NCBI GenBank assembly: GCA_029248915.1
Contig: JAQWIK010000091.1
Span: 1 to 37,186, forward strand
Length of the DNA: 37,186 nt
Direction of reading: 5' to 3'
From: Paracoccaceae bacterium
GTDB taxonomy: Bacteria > Pseudomonadota > Alphaproteobacteria > Rhodobacterales > Rhodobacteraceae
Made by a program: the position numbers and the translations under genes
Notes under the pieces: model-generated
What the model was told of the DNA's origin: nothing
Databases searched by the model: none
Seen by the model: only the letters and a program-made list of their open reading frames with translations
Part shown: piece by piece, positions 1 through 8,374 of the stretch
Position numbering within the stretch: the stretch's first letter is position 1
Layout of the letters: each line of letters begins with the position of its first letter

Positions 1-942
1 CCCTCGGGCAATTGCCCTCGCCATACAAAGACTAGCCGCATGGCAAATTTCCGCAAAATCATAAACTTCGTCCCTAAGAGGAACCTCGCCAGTTGTAGTG
101 GCAAAAATTAAGTCACCATCGAAAGGTAAGTGAGAGGGAACAATTGCTCTTGCAATTCCATCATGAGCTGAGGTGGCCAGTCTTTGAGCTTGCGCTTTTG
201 TCAACTCTGCATCTGTGGCAATAATTCCAATTGTTGTGTTAGCTCGATCTTCCAATGGAAACAGTTCTGGCCTTTTGAAAGACATCGCATAACTGCCTCC
301 ACTTGGTGAATCAAATCCTCCAAATTCGCCATCAATTTCAAACGGTGCTGCCCAAAAATATTTCCCTGTTTCATCTGTTGCATCGCCCACAGGGTTGACA
401 GCAACCAGTGCACCAACTGTAATATTATTTTCTAATTTGAATGATGCCGAACCTAAGCCACCTTTCATCATTCCACCCTGTGCCCCGAAACCAGCGCCCA
501 CGGTGCCCAATTTAAATTCTGAATTTAAATTTTTATATGCTTCTCTTCCTAAGTCAGGGTATGGGTTTGTGGGCCAATTTTTTTCACCGCCATTGGTAAG
601 GTCAAATAAAATAGCAGCGGGAACAAGAGGGACTATATGTCCGCCAACCTCCAGACCTTTCCCATCTTTCTGTAATGTGTCCACAACCCCAGAGGCAGCG
701 TCTAATCCGAAAGCTGATCCTCCTGATAATACCAAAGCATCGACGCCTTTAATCGTTTTGTCAGGTGCAAGTAAATCAGTTTCTCGTGTTCCAGGAGCCC
801 CTCCCATAACGCAATATGAGGTAACTAATGGTTTATTTCCACTTAGAACTGTAACGCCTGTTTTAATTTTTTCATCATGAGCGTTTCCTACAAGAAGGCC
901 TTGCACATCAGTAATTAGATTTTTTGGTCCTGGTTGCATCAT
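1..942 (-). CDS. P1 family peptidase (DmpA/BapA-like L-aminopeptidase / D-esterase / beta-aminopeptidase), 3' end cut by the window
   Basis: Self-processing N-terminal-nucleophile hydrolase family that removes N-terminal residues from small peptides or amides; some members (BapA) act on beta-amino-acid peptides. The visible 314 codons begin MMQPGPKNLITDVQG, with the family-typical SGGSAFGLDAASG and GAGFGAQGG segments. NTTIGIIATDA (about residues 235-245) is the expected autocleavage site, with Thr236 as the new N-terminal nucleophile. Family members run about 320-370 residues, so only a short C-terminal tail should be missing. The start ATG overlaps the stop of the upstream SDR gene (TGATG), which supports translational coupling; a second ATG lies three bases on. 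It is the last visible gene of the peptide-importer operon, so an imported peptide-like compound is the likely substrate. The family is secure; the substrate is unknown. Confidence 0.9.
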   Translation of the reverse strand, partial: MMQPGPKNLITDVQGLLVGNAHDEKIKTGVTVLSGNKPLVTSYCVMGGAPGTRETDLLAPDKTIKGVDALVLSGGSAFGLDAASGVVDTLQKDGKGLEVGGHIVPLVPAAILFDLTNGGEKNWPTNPYPDLGREAYKNLNSEFKLGTVGAGFGAQGGMMKGGLGSASFKLENNITVGALVAVNPVGDATDETGKYFWAAPFEIDGEFGGFDSPSGGSYAMSFKRPELFPLEDRANTTIGIIATDAELTKAQAQRLATSAHDGIARAIVPSHLPFDGDLIFATTTGEVPLRDEVYDFAEICHAASLCMARAIARG

Positions 943-1688
943 CAAATACACCGCCCTCCGTCAACCTGCATACAAACCCCCGTCACCATACTTGCCTCCT
1001 CTGAAGATAAATAGCAGGCAGCATTTGCTATATCCTCAGGCTGTGCGAACCTTCCAATCGGAATTGTTGAGAGAAACTTTTGCCTTATTTCTGGTGTGTC
1101 TTCACCCATGAAAGATGCTAGTAAAGGTGTTTCGCTTGCAACTGGATTAACAGCATTTACACGCACCCCAAAGGGTGCAAGTTCAACAGCCATAGTCTTT
1201 GTAGCAGTGTTCATCCAGCCTTTTGAGCTATTGTACCAATTTAAGTTTGGTCTGGGGGATACGCCCGCTGTTGAAGCAATATTAAGTATAGAGCCGCTAG
1301 ACTGGTTTTTCATTTCAGGAACAAAGGCTTTCGCCATTAAATAAACTGATTTGCAATTTATGCGAAAAACGCGGTCAAAGTCCTCTTCGGTAACTTCGTC
1401 AAGTGGTGTTGGTAGATGAGTAACCCCCGCATTGTTAACCACAATATCTACTCTCTCAAAACTATCAAATACACATTTTTTCAGATTTTCTACTGAGTAT
1501 GTATCGCCCACGTCGGCTTTTACTGCTAATGTTTTTGCTCCTAAGTTCTCTGATAATTCTCGTGCAGCATCCTCATTTATATCAACAATAATGACCCTTG
1601 ATCCTTCTTCAAGGAATTTTTCTACAATTGCTTTTCCCAAACCTGAAGCGGCTCCGGTAACTATTGCCGTTTTATTTTCTAATCGCAT
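942..1688 (-). CDS. SDR family NAD-dependent dehydrogenase/reductase
   Basis: Classical short-chain dehydrogenase of 248 residues, the normal family size. Seen motifs: TGAASGLG cofactor loop near the N-terminus, Asp in IIVDINED after the second strand (usually meaning NAD preference), NNAG, catalytic Ser in NIASTAG and the active-site YNSSK. The start chosen is the ATG at 1688 (MRLENKTAIVTG), preceded by AAGGA at good spacing; a longer frame opens at 1724 but has no better ribosome site and would overlap the ALDH gene. It lies 16 bases after the aldehyde dehydrogenase and overlaps the peptidase start. It probably oxidises an alcohol or reduces a ketone made in the same catabolic route; the substrate cannot be read from sequence. 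Confidence 0.92.
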   Translation of the reverse strand: MRLENKTAIVTGAASGLGKAIVEKFLEEGSRVIIVDINEDAARELSENLGAKTLAVKADVGDTYSVENLKKCVFDSFERVDIVVNNAGVTHLPTPLDEVTEEDFDRVFRINCKSVYLMAKAFVPEMKNQSSGSILNIASTAGVSPRPNLNWYNSSKGWMNTATKTMAVELAPFGVRVNAVNPVASETPLLASFMGEDTPEIRQKFLSTIPIGRFAQPEDIANAACYLSSEEASMVTGVCMQVDGGRCI

Positions 1689-1704
1689 GTCATAGTTTCC
1701 TTGA

Positions 1705-3159
1705 TTATTGGTGATAGCTTGCAACGGTTTTTAACGTCGAAAAACCAAAAAGAGCTTCAAACCCTTTCTCACGACCATGTCCTGAAAGACCTCGTCCTCC
1801 AAATGGAAGTTCGACACCACCACCGGCGCCATAATTATTAATGAAAACCTGCCCTGATCTAAGTTTTTTAGCCAAACGCATTTGCCTGGCTCCATCATTT
1901 GTCCAAATACTTGCAACCAAACCGTAGTCTGTACCATTAGCAATATTAAGCGCTTCTTCCTCCGTATCGAAGGGTATGATTACCTGGACTGGACCAAAAA
2001 TTTCATCTTGAGCAAGTATGTGATCTTCTGAAACATCAGCGAACAGCCTTGGAGCAACATAATGCCCTTCTGACGGGGCATTACTATGGATATCCCCCTG
2101 TGCGACTAAGTTCAGATTTTGACCTTTATCTATAAAACTTTCTACAATCGACTTTTGTTTTTTGGATATCAATGGTCCTAAAGCTCCGTCCTCAATTGCT
2201 GGTCGCGCTACCAAGTCCTTATATTTTTGAGACATGTGATCAATCACTTCGTCGTATCGCGAACGATGAACCAATATACGACTGCTTGCAGAACAAGTTT
2301 GCCCACCATTCTGAATTCCGGCATTTACAAGAAATGGAAGTGCGTTTTCCAGATTAGCATCTTCAAAAAACAATTGAGGAGATTTTCCACCAAGTTCCAA
2401 AGTCACCGGAACGATATTAGTGGCAGCGGCTGCTTGCACTAAACGGCCTGTGGCAACTGATCCAGTGAAACTAATGTGGTTTATCCCTTTATGAGCGCAA
2501 AGAGCGGCGCCTGCTGAAGCTCCCAGTCCTGGAACTACATTTAAGACGCCCTTTGGAAGGCCAGCTTCAATTGCTAGATTAGCAAATGCTAAGGCTGTCA
2601 AACAGGCTTCTTCGGCTGGCTTCAAAACACATGTATTGCCCATAGCTAGAGCTGCACCAACTGAACGACCTATAATCTGCATGGGATAATTCCATGGGAC
2701 AATATGGCCAGTAACTCCGTGAGGCTCACGTAAAGTATAAACAGTGTATCCTTCTAGGTAGGGTATTGTTTCTCCATGAACTTTATCTGCTGCGCCACCA
2801 TAAAATTCCATATAACGAGCCAAAGCCTTCACATCTGCTTTTGCTTGAGTGAGGGGTTTGCCTACATCAAGTGCCTCAAGTTTGGCTAGAAGATCTATGT
2901 TCTTGAGAACAAGTCTTCCCAAATCAACTAAAATTCTCCCGCGCTCAGCGGCTGGAGTTACACTCCAACATTGCTCAAATGCATGTGTTGCATTTGTAAC
3001 TGCCGCATCGATATCATCACTATTCCCCGAGGCGATTTCGGTTATAATACTACCATCAGACGGATTTTCTAATTCCAATTTTTCCAAACTTTGAGGAGGA
3101 CGCCATTCACCAGCTATCAAACAACAAGATGGGTCAAATGGTAATGGTGGAAGCGACAT
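1705..3159 (-). CDS. Aldehyde dehydrogenase family protein (betaine-aldehyde dehydrogenase-like)
   Basis: NAD(P)-dependent oxidation of an aldehyde to its acid. The 484 residues match the usual family length. Visible hallmarks are PWNYP with Asn157, the cofactor Lys180 in VLKPAEE, FTGS (231-234), the general base Glu255 in LELGGKSP, the nucleophile Cys289 in GGQTCSA, and FGPVQVI plus PFGGRGLSGHGREKG near the C-terminus. It starts 3 bases after the stop of the fused transporter ATPase and ends 16 bases before the SDR gene, so it is co-transcribed with a peptide-type importer. An amino-aldehyde or small aliphatic aldehyde is plausible from similarity to betaine and gamma-aminobutyraldehyde dehydrogenases, but the true substrate is unknown. 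Confidence 0.93.
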   Translation of the reverse strand: MSLPPLPFDPSCCLIAGEWRPPQSLEKLELENPSDGSIITEIASGNSDDIDAAVTNATHAFEQCWSVTPAAERGRILVDLGRLVLKNIDLLAKLEALDVGKPLTQAKADVKALARYMEFYGGAADKVHGETIPYLEGYTVYTLREPHGVTGHIVPWNYPMQIIGRSVGAALAMGNTCVLKPAEEACLTALAFANLAIEAGLPKGVLNVVPGLGASAGAALCAHKGINHISFTGSVATGRLVQAAAATNIVPVTLELGGKSPQLFFEDANLENALPFLVNAGIQNGGQTCSASSRILVHRSRYDEVIDHMSQKYKDLVARPAIEDGALGPLISKKQKSIVESFIDKGQNLNLVAQGDIHSNAPSEGHYVAPRLFADVSEDHILAQDEIFGPVQVIIPFDTEEEALNIANGTDYGLVASIWTNDGARQMRLAKKLRSGQVFINNYGAGGGVELPFGGRGLSGHGREKGFEALFGFSTLKTVASYHQ

Positions 3160-3162
3160 TTC

Positions 3163-4752
3163 TTATAACTCCATTTGGAAATTAGGTAATTTTGGCACTG
3201 CATCAATTAATTTTTTTGTATACCTATTTTGGGGTTGTTCCAGAACTTTTTTCGTAAGTCCCTGTTCGATAATTTTCCCATTCTTCATAACTAAGCAACG
3301 ATCAGTAATTGAGCGAATTACAGAAAGATCATGACTGATAAATAGGTAAGTAAGGCCATATTCAGCGGCAAGTTCAGCTATCAGATCAAGGATTTGGGCT
3401 CTTACAGTAACGTCAAGAGCTGAAACTGCTTCATCAAAAATAACTAGTTTAGGTTTTATAATCAAAGCTCGTGCTATAGCAATTCTTTGTCTCTGCCCAC
3501 CCGAAAATTCGTGTATATATTTACTTTTATCAGCAGCAGATAGTCCTACATCTTCCAAGACCTGTTCAATTTTATTTTCAATTTTTTTGGTGTCAATAGA
3601 GCCCTTTATAAGGTAAAAAGGTTCCTTTATTAGAGTTGATACCCTGTGTCTTGGATTGAATGAGCCGTATGGGTCTTGAAAAACAACTTGAATATTTTTC
3701 CGAATACTTGCTTTAGCATTCAAAATATTTACGTCGTCTACGTTTATTTTACCTTCGAAAATTGGCTCAAGGCCAAGAATAGCCCGAGTAAGAGTTGATT
3801 TTCCACAACCAGATTCTCCAACCAACCCAACTCTTTCACCATTTTTTATATCAAACGAAACATCAGAAACTGCAGTGAAATAATCACTTTTTGAAAAAAC
3901 CTTTGTTCGCGCCAATCTATATTTACAAGTGACATTTTTGATACTCAGAAGAGGATCAGTATTTGTCTCAATTATGGGTAGTTCAACTAAATGTTCTGAT
4001 GCTGCAAAAAGTGAACGCGTGTATTTATGTTTCATACTTTTAAATAACTTCTGCGTTTCTTCAATTTCTACAATTTTTCCATTTTGCATGACTGCGATTT
4101 GATCTGCCATATTAGCCACAACTGCCAGGTCATGTGTAATTAAAATCATGGATATATTATCTTCTTTAACTAGTTTTTTAAGAAGTGCTAGGATTTGGGA
4201 TTGGGTCGTTACATCAAGTGCAGTCGTCGGTTCATCTGCAATTATAATTGAAGGTTTCAATGCAATTGCGATTCCAATAACAACCCTTTGACGTTGACCT
4301 CCTGATAACTCATGTGGATAGCGTTTAAATACGTCGATCGCGGGTTTTAGGCCTACTCTTTCTAGAATCTTAAGGGTTTCACTGTCTGCTGATGTTTTAT
4401 TTTTTTCACTATGCAATACAATTGTTTCGCTGATTTGATCTCCAACAGTTTTTACTGGGTTCAGTGCTGTCATTGGCTCTTGGAATATCATTCCTATTTT
4501 AGCACCGCGAATTTTACATAGTTCAAACTCATTTTTCGTGGTGATCTCTTGATCACGAAAAAATATTTTTCCTTCAAGGTTGGCATTTTTAGGTTGAAGT
4601 TGGATTATTGAAAGAGCTGTCATCGATTTACCAGACCCACTCTCCCCCGTTATTGCTAGGATACGTCCCTCATTCAATTCGAACGAGACATCTTCGAGAA
4701 TTTTTGTTGGGCCAATTTTGAGATTAAGATTTTCAACAGATAAAATGCTCAT
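3163..4752 (-). CDS. Dipeptide/oligopeptide ABC transporter, fused double ATPase (DppD-DppF type)
   Basis: Cytoplasmic energising subunit of a peptide/nickel-class importer. The 529-residue chain contains two complete ABC cassettes. The first has Walker A GESGSGKS (about 36-43) and signature LSGGQRQRV; the second has GESGCGKS near residue 320 and FSGGQRQRI. Both have Walker B followed by the switch His (ITHDL, FISHDL). Classical systems encode two separate ATPases; here, as in YejF/GsiA-type proteins, they are fused. The start ATG overlaps the stop of the DppC-like permease by 4 bases, and the ALDH gene starts 3 bases after the stop. Substrate specificity is set by the binding protein and is not shown by this subunit. 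Confidence 0.95.
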   Translation of the reverse strand: MSILSVENLNLKIGPTKILEDVSFELNEGRILAITGESGSGKSMTALSIIQLQPKNANLEGKIFFRDQEITTKNEFELCKIRGAKIGMIFQEPMTALNPVKTVGDQISETIVLHSEKNKTSADSETLKILERVGLKPAIDVFKRYPHELSGGQRQRVVIGIAIALKPSIIIADEPTTALDVTTQSQILALLKKLVKEDNISMILITHDLAVVANMADQIAVMQNGKIVEIEETQKLFKSMKHKYTRSLFAASEHLVELPIIETNTDPLLSIKNVTCKYRLARTKVFSKSDYFTAVSDVSFDIKNGERVGLVGESGCGKSTLTRAILGLEPIFEGKINVDDVNILNAKASIRKNIQVVFQDPYGSFNPRHRVSTLIKEPFYLIKGSIDTKKIENKIEQVLEDVGLSAADKSKYIHEFSGGQRQRIAIARALIIKPKLVIFDEAVSALDVTVRAQILDLIAELAAEYGLTYLFISHDLSVIRSITDRCLVMKNGKIIEQGLTKKVLEQPQNRYTKKLIDAVPKLPNFQMEL

Positions 4753-5567
4753 TCGCGAGACTTTCTAACTCTTGGATCCAGAATATCGCGAAGACCATCG
4801 CCCATTAAATTTAATCCCAGGACAGTTACTATAATTGCTGTTCCTGGTATAATAGCCAAGTGGGGAGCAAAGCTCACCATAGTTTGTGCATCGGCCAACA
4901 TTCTTCCCCAGCTAGGTATTGGCGGCTGCGTGCCAAGGCCCACGTAACTCAATCCAGCCTCAGCTAGAATACCTAATGAAAACTGTATTGTACCTTGAAC
5001 GATCAAAAGATTAGCAATGTTTGGTAAAATATGTTCGGCTGATATTAGAAAATCAGATTTACCACTTACGCGAGCCGCTAAAATAAATTCTTTTTGCCAA
5101 AGACTTAAAGCTGCTCCACGGCTCACGCGAGCAAAGACGGGTATATTAAATATCCCAATAGCAATAATTGCATTCATCGCACCAGCACCGAAAAGTGCGG
5201 TTATAAGGATCGCAATAACTAAAGAGGGGAAGGCAAATATCAAATCATTTGTTCGCATTATTACTTCATCAATCAGAGAATTTTTTCTAGCAGCTGCGGC
5301 AAGACCTAACGGAACTCCAATAGAAAAACCTATTCCAACTGCTAAGAGTGCGACCGCTAATGAAGTACGTGCTCCTATCATAATCATTGATAAAATATCA
5401 CGTCCAAAATGGTCGGTACCTAACCAATGAATTTTATTTGGCGTCTGTAATTTATCAGGTATCGAAAGTTGTGTAATATCAAATGGGACCCAAAGAAAAG
5501 AAACCCCAGCTGCGATTATCACCAAGACACTCAACAAAGCGCCAAATATCAGTGAACCATTTTTCAT
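4749..5567 (-). CDS. Peptide ABC transporter permease, DppC type
   Basis: Inner-membrane subunit of the peptide-class importer, 272 residues, slightly short for the family. A hydrophobic N-terminal segment (LIFGALLSVLVIIAAGVSFL) is followed by the DppC-typical HWLGTDHFGRDILSM motif, several membrane helices and the ATPase-coupling loop AARVSGKSDFLISAEHILP. The C-terminus (NLMGDGLRDILDPRVR) is characteristic of the DppC/OppC family. It overlaps the DppB-like gene upstream and the ATPase gene downstream by 4 bases each, so translation is probably coupled and subunits made in step. Confident family call; substrate unknown. Confidence 0.94.
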   Translation of the reverse strand: MKNGSLIFGALLSVLVIIAAGVSFLWVPFDITQLSIPDKLQTPNKIHWLGTDHFGRDILSMIMIGARTSLAVALLAVGIGFSIGVPLGLAAAARKNSLIDEVIMRTNDLIFAFPSLVIAILITALFGAGAMNAIIAIGIFNIPVFARVSRGAALSLWQKEFILAARVSGKSDFLISAEHILPNIANLLIVQGTIQFSLGILAEAGLSYVGLGTQPPIPSWGRMLADAQTMVSFAPHLAIIPGTAIIVTVLGLNLMGDGLRDILDPRVRKSRE

Positions 5568-6511
5568 ACACGCCGCCTTAATCGAGGATCTGCGATTGCA
5601 TAAGCTATATCAACAATGAAGTTCACAGTTATTACAGCAAAAACGAGAAGCATCACTACACTTTCTACAACTATCAAGTCACGTTGTGTTATTGCTTGAA
5701 AAACTAACCTTCCTAAGCCAGGAAGAAAAAATACTTGTTCAATAATAATTGCGCCAGCTAATAGAAACGAAAATTGCAGTCCAATAATAGTGAGCACTGG
5801 TATTAGAGCATTTCTTAACGCATGTCGCCAAATTACAGCTCTTTTGCCAAACCCTTTTGCACGCGCTGTTCGAATGTAATCCTCTGAAAGAGTTTCGATC
5901 AATGCACTTCGCATTACTCGAGAAAGTATAGAAGCTTGAGGTAAAGCGAGTGCAATAGCGGGGAGTGTTAAAGATTTTATACTCTGAAAAATACCATTTT
6001 CCCATTCTACAAATCCACCTGCGGAGAACCATCGCAATTTTAAAGCAAAGATAACTACTAATATCATTGCAAACCAAAAGTTCGGTATCGCTATGCCAAA
6101 TTGTGTTGCTCCCATAACTGCGACATCTCCTACCTTCCCCCTTTGTGTTGCAGCGTAAATCCCGGCTGGGAAAGCAATGAGAGTAGAGATTACAAGCGCA
6201 TATAAGGCTAGTGGTAAAGAAACCCAAATTCTGTCGGCGATCATATTCGAAATTGGACTTCTATATGTATATGAAGTTCCAAAATCGCCTTGGACCATTC
6301 CAGAAATCCAAGAAAAATATCGAGATAACTTATCTTGATCTAACCCCAACTCTGCTCGTAATGCGGCAATGGTATCTTCTTGTGCATTAATCCCTAGCAT
6401 AAATGAGGCTGGGTCACCGGGGGCGATTTCTACGATGGTGAAAATAATTACAGAGGCTAGACAGAGGCTGATCATAAGAGAAATAGCCCTGTTTAGAAAG
6501 TATCTCAGCAT
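5564..6511 (-). CDS. Peptide ABC transporter permease, DppB type
   Basis: Inner-membrane channel subunit, 315 residues. It begins with the family-typical hydrophobic helix (MLRYFLNRAISLMISL), followed by VEIAPGDPASFMLG, the conserved extracytoplasmic loop with the GDFGTSY segment, and the ATPase-coupling loop RTARAKGFGKRAVIWRHALR. The C-terminus (VDIAYAIADPRLRR) is diagnostic of DppB/OppB. It follows the binding-protein gene after an 84-base gap that contains a stem-loop, and its stop overlaps the start of the DppC-like gene. The ribosome site is weak (AAAGAAAA), consistent with lower expression than the binding protein. Confidence 0.94.
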   Translation of the reverse strand: MLRYFLNRAISLMISLCLASVIIFTIVEIAPGDPASFMLGINAQEDTIAALRAELGLDQDKLSRYFSWISGMVQGDFGTSYTYRSPISNMIADRIWVSLPLALYALVISTLIAFPAGIYAATQRGKVGDVAVMGATQFGIAIPNFWFAMILVVIFALKLRWFSAGGFVEWENGIFQSIKSLTLPAIALALPQASILSRVMRSALIETLSEDYIRTARAKGFGKRAVIWRHALRNALIPVLTIIGLQFSFLLAGAIIIEQVFFLPGLGRLVFQAITQRDLIVVESVVMLLVFAVITVNFIVDIAYAIADPRLRRRV

Positions 6512-6549
6512 TTTAAATTTTCTTTAAAGGTTTAGAATTACTATTGTAG

Positions 6550-6578
6550 GAGGCGGGAAATAAAAATATTCCCGCCTT
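6550..6578 (-). terminator. Stem-loop between binding-protein and permease genes (attenuator or 3'-end stabiliser)
   Basis: AGGCGGGAA at 6551-6559 pairs perfectly with TTCCCGCCT at 6569-6577 (9 bp, extendable by one G-U pair), leaving a 9-base AT loop. In the transcript it lies just after the stop of the binding-protein gene. No U-run follows, so a full intrinsic terminator is unlikely. Such hairpins in ABC operons typically give partial termination or protect the upstream message, raising binding protein over membrane subunits. The structure is seen; the role is inferred. Confidence 0.6.
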
Positions 6579-6595
6579 CACATGCGTCTCAAGAC

Positions 6596-8080
6596 TTAAT
6601 CTGCCCAGCTTACTCCAGTCAGGTCAGTAGCTTGTGTGGGTGCATTCTTCCAAAGACCACGGACCTTAGAATTTGCCACGGTGGTGTAAGCTAACTCAAA
6701 AAGATATCCATTCACGTAATCATTTGAAATCATACGTTGTGCTTTTTGAAGCATGCTGCTGCGCTTGCCTGGTTCTGTAGTCCCATTCAATTCAGTCATG
6801 AGAGACTGGAATTCCGGGTTGTCATACTGAAAGTAGTAATCAGGCCTTGCATAAATCCCAATATCCATTGGCTCAGTGTGGCTTACAATTGTAAGGCCAT
6901 AATCTTTTCCCCTAAAAACTTGCTCAAGCCACTGTGCCCATTCCAAATTGCTTATTTCAGTTTCAATTCCAACTGCACGCAATTGAGACGCTATTATCTC
7001 TCCACCGCGTCTAGCATAAGAGGGTGGTGGAAGTTTAAGAGTGGTTGTAAAACCTTCTGAAAATCCGGCCTCGGCTAGAAGTTTTTTGGAAAGCTCGGGA
7101 TCATAATTTGAATTACCAGTTAAGTCTACGTAATCAGGATTATGAGGCGCAAAATGTGTTCCTATGGGTGTGCCGTAACCAAACATTGCACCATCGATAA
7201 TGGCCTGACGGTCGATAGCGTGAGCTATGGCTTTACGGACTTTTACGTTATCCAAAGGTGGCATTTTATTATTTGTTGATAAAATTGTTTCACCTTCTGT
7301 CGAGCCCTCTAAAACCTGAAACCTTGGATCAGCCTCGAACTGTGGAAGATTTTCAGGTGCTGGAAAACTAGTAAAAACATCCACGTCCTGAGCCATAACC
7401 GCAGCGAAGGCAGCCGTAGGATCGGAAATGAACTTAAAAGTAACGTTTTCTAAAGCAGGCTTGTCACCCCAATAATCTGAGTTGCGGGATAATTCAATTC
7501 GATCCCCTTGAACCCAATTTTGAAATGTAAAAGCACCCGTTCCAATGGGCTTATTTTTTATACCGTCAATACTCTCAGGCGCAACTATTACAGCGTCACC
7601 CCAAGCCATATTAAACAAAAAGCTTCCATTAGGCTTATCTAGTGAGATTTTAACGGTAGAGTTATCTACAACAGAAACATCGGTTATTCCAGAAAATAGG
7701 GCCTTTTGGGCATTAGTACTATCTTCCGCTCTGGCCCGATCAAGAGAAAATTTAACGTCATTGGCGTCCATACTGGTGCCATCGTGAAACTTTACTCCGG
7801 AACGTAATTTAAAAGTATAAACAGTTCCATCGCCCGAAATATCCCATGATTCTGCTAGTCCGGCTGTTACAGATCCGTCTGATGCAAATCTGGTTAGACC
7901 TTCGAATACATTTGAATAAAGAACGCTGTCAATTGCTCCAGCTGCTGCACTAGTCGGATCCAGATGTGGTGGTTCTAGCTGCATAGCGACTGTGATGTCA
8001 GACTGTGCCGAAAGGCCAATTCCTGCGCTAGCAAATACAGCTAATGCACCAGCTGCGATGAGTTTTGTTGGTTGAAACAT
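6596..8080 (-). CDS. ABC transporter substrate-binding protein, family 5 (peptide/nickel/opine type)
   Basis: Periplasmic receptor of the importer encoded downstream. The 494 residues start with a signal peptide (MFQPTKLIAAGALAVFASAG, cleavage probably after IGLSA), then family-5 landmarks: EPPHLDPTSAA, NVFEGLTRF, VYTFKLRSGVKFHDGT, KPIGTGAFTF and VRKAIAHAIDRQAI. A strong AAAAGGAG lies 8 bases before the ATG. It is the first gene of the unit that continues through the two permeases, fused ATPase, ALDH, SDR and P1 peptidase. Family-5 proteins bind peptides but also opines, glutathione, nickel chelates and sugars, so the ligand is open; the downstream enzymes argue for a compound with a peptide or amide bond. 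Confidence 0.94.
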   Translation of the reverse strand: MFQPTKLIAAGALAVFASAGIGLSAQSDITVAMQLEPPHLDPTSAAAGAIDSVLYSNVFEGLTRFASDGSVTAGLAESWDISGDGTVYTFKLRSGVKFHDGTSMDANDVKFSLDRARAEDSTNAQKALFSGITDVSVVDNSTVKISLDKPNGSFLFNMAWGDAVIVAPESIDGIKNKPIGTGAFTFQNWVQGDRIELSRNSDYWGDKPALENVTFKFISDPTAAFAAVMAQDVDVFTSFPAPENLPQFEADPRFQVLEGSTEGETILSTNNKMPPLDNVKVRKAIAHAIDRQAIIDGAMFGYGTPIGTHFAPHNPDYVDLTGNSNYDPELSKKLLAEAGFSEGFTTTLKLPPPSYARRGGEIIASQLRAVGIETEISNLEWAQWLEQVFRGKDYGLTIVSHTEPMDIGIYARPDYYFQYDNPEFQSLMTELNGTTEPGKRSSMLQKAQRMISNDYVNGYLFELAYTTVANSKVRGLWKNAPTQATDLTGVSWAD

Positions 8081-8257
8081 ATTTTTACTCCTTTTCCTGA
8101 GACAATTTTAATCCGCGAAAAACCGTTTCTAACGTTAATACGTGTAATAGAAGCTTATACTACGATTGCTATTTTTAAACAAAAAAAGCGACTCATTTTG
8201 ATTTTTACTTTGTTGAAAGAATTAAACTGGGCAGTTATCTAAAAAATCTGGAATTTT

Positions 8258-8306
8258 AATACCTGAAAATATTTAAATTTTAGGTATTATTCTCGATATT
8301 AGGTAT
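8258..8306. promoter_or_regulatory. Candidate operator: repeated AGGTATT boxes in the divergent promoter region
   Basis: The 294-base gap 8081-8374 separates the minus-strand importer operon from the plus-strand amidase and must hold both promoters. Within it AATACCT (8258-8264) and AGGTATT (8282-8288) form an inverted repeat around an AT core. TTAGGTAT occurs at 8280-8287 and again at 8299-8306, a 19-base direct spacing that puts the copies on nearly the same helix face. This resembles a transcription-factor site array. No regulator gene is nearby to name it. The rest of the gap is AT-rich with nothing else I can assign. Confidence 0.4.
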
Positions 8307-8374
8307 AAAAATATTTTACTTTGTTTTAAGACCTGACCCGTGTAGCGTGTTTTGAATCAAATCAAAAATGCAAG

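Noticed and set aside
395-880. 161-codon open frame on the plus strand
   Set aside because: Lies wholly antisense to the P1 peptidase gene, has proline/serine-rich low-information sequence and no ribosome site or family match.
5739-6227. 162-codon open frame on the minus strand
   Set aside because: Out-of-frame shadow of the DppB-like permease; Cys- and Ser-rich sequence with no recognisable domain.
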